NCBI GenBank assembly: GCA_902489795.1 | Contig: CABUBU010000030.1 | Location: 1-19,135, forward strand | Reading direction: 5' to 3' | DNA length: 19,135 nt | Source: an uncultured Azospirillum sp. | GTDB lineage: Bacteria > Pseudomonadota > Alphaproteobacteria > RF32 > CAG-239 | Shown here: in pieces, positions 15,711 to 19,135 of the stretch | How the letters are laid out: every line of letters begins with the position of its first letter | How positions within the stretch are numbered: the stretch's first letter is position 1 | Made by a program: the position numbers and the translations under genes | Notes under the pieces: model-generated | The model's input: the letters and a program-made list of their open reading frames with translations, nothing else | Database searches by the model: none | What the model was told of the DNA's origin: nothing

Positions 15711-15730
15711 GTCTGTAAAACATCAAGACA

Positions 15731-15760
15731 AAACTCTCCCCGATTTTACGGGGAGAGTTT
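15731..15760. repeat. Perfect 12-bp hairpin
   Basis: AAACTCTCCCCG (15731-15742) and its exact complement (15749-15760) surround a 6-nt loop ATTTTA. It lies between the IS remnant and the terminator of the autotransporter gene. It lacks a long T-run on either strand and may be a second, weaker terminator or a processed-RNA stem. Confidence 0.7.
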
Positions 15761-15783
15761 GCAGTTGACCGGTTTGCCGCTTA

Positions 15784-15815
15784 AAAAAACTCCCGGAGTT
15801 GTCCGGGAGTTTTTT
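15784..15815. terminator. Bidirectional terminator, end of the autotransporter gene
   Basis: AAAAAACTCCCGGA (15784-15797) pairs perfectly with TCCGGGAGTTTTTT (15802-15815) around GTTG. T-runs occur on both strands. It lies about 65 nt beyond the minus-strand stop at 15881. Confidence 0.9.
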
Positions 15816-15880
15816 CTCGGGAGATTGCGCTTTCGCGTTTTCCGGAAAACGCAGTTCAATCCGGCGGCAAACGTCTGCGG

Positions 15881-18800
15881 TCAGAACGCATAGTTCAAGC
15901 AGATGCCGACGGCGGCGGCACCGTAGCTTGAACCGAACGTATAGTTCGCCCAGCCGTAACCGGAAAGGCTCTCCGTGACGCCGAAGCGTGCGCCGAGTTC
16001 AATCCGCCCCAAAAGCTGGTCGTGGTAAGCTTCCGTCTTGCCCAATCCGCTGATCAGCACTTCGTCTCCGTCCGTGATCGTCTGAATCAGACCCGGCTTG
16101 ACGTAAACGACCGACGTCAGTTCGTTCTGGCACAGACGATATTCCAGTTTGACCGCCGTTTCGATTTCGAGCTGTTTCAGGCTGTCAAACGATGCCGTCT
16201 TGCCAACACTGTCGCGAACATCGTCAAACTCCGACTGCGTATAAAAGACCCCGAAACTCGGTTCCAACGTCAGCGCTTCGCTCAGGCCGTATCTCCGGCC
16301 TCCTTCCGCGCCGACACTCCACAACGTGCCGTCGCTGTCGGTTTTGACGATACCGTCGTCGGTTTTGAGGTTCGCTTTCTGGAGACCGCCGTAAACCGTC
16401 GCGAACGCGTACCAGTCGTTTTGCTCAAAGCGATAGTATAAACCGCCGAGCCAGCTGTCAATGTCAAGTTCCGAACCGACGGTCGAACGATATTTGCTTC
16501 CCTTGCCGCTGACGTCATAGTCGCCCTGACGATAAGCCGCAAACACGCCCAGACGGTTGTTGGCGTCGTATTGCAGATCGCCGCCGGCGGTGACGCCCCA
16601 GATGTCGGCGTCAAATTCAGCCGGTTTGTCAACCGTTGAGCTCAGGTAGCCGCTGTCAACCCACAACTGACGGTCGGCTTTTGCGTCGCGGGCGCAGGCG
16701 CCTTCTTTGCAGAACGCCGTCTTTTGTTCCAGCGTGTCGCGCAGGCCGCGAACCTGTTCCAGACCGGCAGAAGGCAAACTGATATAGGCCATCGCTTCCG
16801 GCGCAACTTCAGGATCGGTTTTGCCGAACCCGGGGTTAAGCTGATCCGTCAGCGACAGGTACCAGATGTTGCCGCTTTCCGGCGTTCCGGCGACGTTCTT
16901 GCCGGCATGCCACATGTAGGGACTGCCGATCACGCGGGAAACGTTGAAGACGGCGGAAGTTTCCTCATTGTCATTGGGGGCAAAAAGGAAAGGAACAACG
17001 GCGTCTTTTTTATTGTCGAGCACGTCGGAGTTCAAAGCGTTGACCAGCACGTTGGTTTCGCCGGCAACGTCTCCGCTCACATGGATGGCGCCGCTGTGAA
17101 CGGTGTTGTTTGCCCGGTCGACCATCACGTCAACGGTGAGGAGCGGCTTTTGTGTGCCGGCACGCGCATATACGGAAGAGGAACTGCTGACGAAGTCCTG
17201 CGCGTAAATGCGTCCGTTCAGGCCGAGATGAACGACGGCGCCGCCGTTCATGGCAAAGCGGTTGACATTCTCGACGGCATTGTTGAATTTGACATAACCG
17301 GTGCCGTCGCCCAAAACGTCAATATTGTAGTTCTCGCCGTCAATGCCGTCGTCAAAGATAATTTTGCCGCGGTTTACCGATTCCAACGTCAACTGACCTT
17401 TGATCGGATTTTCCAGACCGATGGAAACGTCATAAGACGGTGCCGGCTGTTCATACCCGTTGATTGGCTCTTCAAAGCGAATGATACCGTCAATATAAAC
17501 AGCGTTGGATTTGCCGCCGGCGGTGTTGCCGGAAAAACGGCTTTCGCCGTTGTCGGCAACGATCTTGACGTCAGAACCGTAAACGGCGCCGCCTTTACCC
17601 AATGCCTTATTGTTGATAAAGCTGGAATTGACGACCGTCAATTCGGGCGTCATACCGGGAACGGAAATCTGCGAATCGCGATACTTATTTAAACCGTCAA
17701 GAACACATTCCGGCATTTGCGTCATTACTTCTTCAAACTGAGCAACAAGTTCCTGATAGCCAGCCTCATCATTGGCCGTCATGATTTCATCCACAACCGC
17801 GAATTTGCCGCCGCCCTTGACGTATTGGTCAAATTCAGCCGCCGTCATTGGCTTGCCGCCTTTGTCATCACCCATGGCCAGATAAACACTTTTTTCCTGA
17901 TCGCCGTATCTTATCGTTGCTTTTGCCACCAGAATTTTACTGCGGGACAAAGCATTTTCCAATATATTTCTATTGTCTCTTAATATGCCGGACATCATAT
18001 AGATTGCACCGCCGTCTTTGGCACTGTTGTTGATAAACGTGCTGCCTTTAACATTGACGCCGTAAGTCTGGTTGACATATCCGTTAACCATGCCGGCAAT
18101 CGCGCCGCCAACACCGCTCGAGCGATTGTTCTCAAACCGACTGTTGCTGATGTTGTGTTCTCCGACATAAACCGGTTCTTCCGGTTCCGGCAATGCTTCA
18201 GCAGGTGCTACCTGCATTTCTTCCGTCCAGAAAGCGATTGCACCGCCGGCAACGTCTTTGTCCCTTGTCTGATTATAGTTGCCGTCAAACAGGCTGCCCT
18301 CAATGTCAAGCCACTGGCTGGAGAAAATCGCGCCGCCGGCTGCCGCGTGGTTGCCCTTGAAACTGCTGTTGACAATACGGGTTACCGACAGGTCGTCGGC
18401 CCTGAGGCTTTCCTCCTGCGGAACAAACGGATTCTCCAGATAAAGCGCGCCGCCCCGGCCGGTATCATATTTTTCCTGTTGCGCAGTTTTTGGTTGATCT
18501 TCATAAATAGTGTTGCCGGTAAACGTGCTGTCAATAATCTTGCCGATATAACCGCCCTCTGCCGAAGCGATCGCTCCGCCGGCATAGTTGTTGACGTTGT
18601 TCTCGAAAACGCTGCCGGCAACCTGTTCTATCAAACCGGAGTTGATAAAGCTGTTCTCGTTGTTTTTGAAAACCGAACGAACGGTGCCGATCTCGCCATA
18701 GTTTCCAATGACGCCGTTGTTATTCGTAAACGTGCTCTCGATGTTGCCGATCGTGCCCTCATTGTAAATCAGCTCATACTCACCGTTCACGTTCACATTG

Positions 18801-18934
18801 ATGTTGTCGATGCTCTCGCCGTAGCCGTTTTCTATCCCTTCGGTCCACTCCGTGATGTCGATTGCCGCCGCCGGAAACGTTAAAAATGTCCCCGCCAGAA
18901 GCGCAAATGAAAATATAGTCTTGCTTTTTAACAT
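15881..18934 (-). CDS. Type Va autotransporter with chlamydial Pmp-like repeats
   Basis: 1017 residues. The signal peptide MLKSKTIFSFALLAGTFLTF ends in PAAA. The passenger (about 25-600) is a beta-helix type with at least ten FxxN motifs (FTNN, FKNN, FENN, FTGN, FKGN, FDGN, FINN and others) and seven GGA[ILV] motifs, the pair of repeats that defines chlamydial polymorphic membrane proteins and related autotransporters. The C-terminal autotransporter beta-barrel (about 755-1017) starts near RQLWVDSGY and ends GICLNYAF with the terminal Phe needed for outer-membrane assembly. It is therefore a surface or secreted adhesin-like protein. A helix-rich insert of about 110 residues interrupts the repeats. 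The ATG at 18934 has AAAAAGG five bases upstream; a TTG at 18958 is less likely. An inverted repeat lies 38 bp upstream. Confidence 0.93.
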   Translation of the reverse strand: MLKSKTIFSFALLAGTFLTFPAAAIDITEWTEGIENGYGESIDNINVNVNGEYELIYNEGTIGNIESTFTNNNGVIGNYGEIGTVRSVFKNNENSFINSGLIEQVAGSVFENNVNNYAGGAIASAEGGYIGKIIDSTFTGNTIYEDQPKTAQQEKYDTGRGGALYLENPFVPQEESLRADDLSVTRIVNSSFKGNHAAAGGAIFSSQWLDIEGSLFDGNYNQTRDKDVAGGAIAFWTEEMQVAPAEALPEPEEPVYVGEHNISNSRFENNRSSGVGGAIAGMVNGYVNQTYGVNVKGSTFINNSAKDGGAIYMMSGILRDNRNILENALSRSKILVAKATIRYGDQEKSVYLAMGDDKGGKPMTAAEFDQYVKGGGKFAVVDEIMTANDEAGYQELVAQFEEVMTQMPECVLDGLNKYRDSQISVPGMTPELTVVNSSFINNKALGKGGAVYGSDVKIVADNGESRFSGNTAGGKSNAVYIDGIIRFEEPINGYEQPAPSYDVSIGLENPIKGQLTLESVNRGKIIFDDGIDGENYNIDVLGDGTGYVKFNNAVENVNRFAMNGGAVVHLGLNGRIYAQDFVSSSSSVYARAGTQKPLLTVDVMVDRANNTVHSGAIHVSGDVAGETNVLVNALNSDVLDNKKDAVVPFLFAPNDNEETSAVFNVSRVIGSPYMWHAGKNVAGTPESGNIWYLSLTDQLNPGFGKTDPEVAPEAMAYISLPSAGLEQVRGLRDTLEQKTAFCKEGACARDAKADRQLWVDSGYLSSTVDKPAEFDADIWGVTAGGDLQYDANNRLGVFAAYRQGDYDVSGKGSKYRSTVGSELDIDSWLGGLYYRFEQNDWYAFATVYGGLQKANLKTDDGIVKTDSDGTLWSVGAEGGRRYGLSEALTLEPSFGVFYTQSEFDDVRDSVGKTASFDSLKQLEIETAVKLEYRLCQNELTSVVYVKPGLIQTITDGDEVLISGLGKTEAYHDQLLGRIELGARFGVTESLSGYGWANYTFGSSYGAAAVGICLNYAF

Positions 18935-18972
18935 TCTAACCTTTTTCCTTTCTTTCAAAAAAGCTTCTCCGA

Positions 18973-19135
18973 CCGTCCCGCCGTAGCAAAACGATCGTTT
19001 TAATTAAGCATTTCCACAATTTCGAAAAAGGGAATTAACTGTTTGATAAAAATCGAAATTTTGTTGCATTGTTAAAATAAAAACTATACCTTTATCCTGT
19101 ATCAAAATAACGATCGTTTTGCTACGGCGGGACGG
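18973..19135. repeat. 27-bp perfect inverted repeat flanking 109 bp (candidate invertible promoter)
   Basis: The left arm (18973-18999) and right arm (19109-19135) are perfect reverse complements over 27 bp; the right arm reaches the window end and may be longer. Each arm contains the palindrome AACGATCGTT at its inner end and the GC-rich CCGTCCCGCCGTAGC at its outer end. The 109-bp AT-rich interior contains a second inverted pair (19015-19025 with 19053-19063, 10 of 11 matching). The left arm ends 38 bp before the autotransporter ATG, so the promoter of that gene must lie in the interior or beyond. This is the layout of a site-specific invertible promoter; no recombinase gene is in the window. 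Confidence 0.6.

Noticed and set aside
15145..15720. CRISPR array or tRNA in the region before the autotransporter
   Set aside because: No regularly spaced repeats and no T-loop-like sequence; the region is explained by the IS200 remnant.

Overview
The window looks like a moderately GC-rich alphaproteobacterial chromosome segment, probably from a host-associated lineage. The evidence is a DUF2155 secreted protein encoded directly after MlaD-type MCE genes (a typical alphaproteobacterial arrangement), an alphaproteobacterial-looking LigA N-terminus, and a strong leftward promoter at the left edge with the layout of an rRNA promoter. Both edges lie in sequences that are probably repeated (an rRNA-like promoter on the left, one arm of a perfect inverted repeat on the right), so the window may be a complete assembly contig.

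Layout. 1-250: promoter region shared by a leftward stable-RNA-like transcript and infC. 274-813: infC with an AUA start. 1045-1881: membrane-anchored GH24-lysozyme-like protein without a recognisable catalytic Glu. 1941-4118: about 2.2 kb without a credible intact gene, holding two nearly T-free purine tracts. 4175-4651 (-): cytoplasmic protein made of two copies of one unrecognised domain. 4833-6911: ligA. 6912-7151 (-): small unknown protein. 7320-7787: secreted DUF1311/LprI-like protein. 7784-11917 (-): four overlapping genes for a GldA/GldF/GldG-type ABC transporter plus a DUF4340-like protein. 12078-15089: two tandem MlaD-like genes, DUF2155 and a family 2 glycosyltransferase. 15210-15710: decayed IS200-type element. 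15881-18934 (-): 1017-residue autotransporter with Pmp-like FxxN/GGA[ILV] repeats. 18973-19135: a 27-bp perfect inverted repeat around 109 bp, immediately upstream of the autotransporter.

How the parts fit. Much of the window concerns the cell envelope: an ABC system with a periplasmic-domain partner, phospholipid-binding MCE proteins, a lysozyme-like protein, a possible lysozyme-inhibitor relative, a glycosyltransferase and a large surface autotransporter. The most interesting signal is the inverted repeat next to the autotransporter. It has the architecture of an invertible promoter, which would make the surface protein phase-variable. Inversion itself cannot be seen in one sequence and remains an inference.
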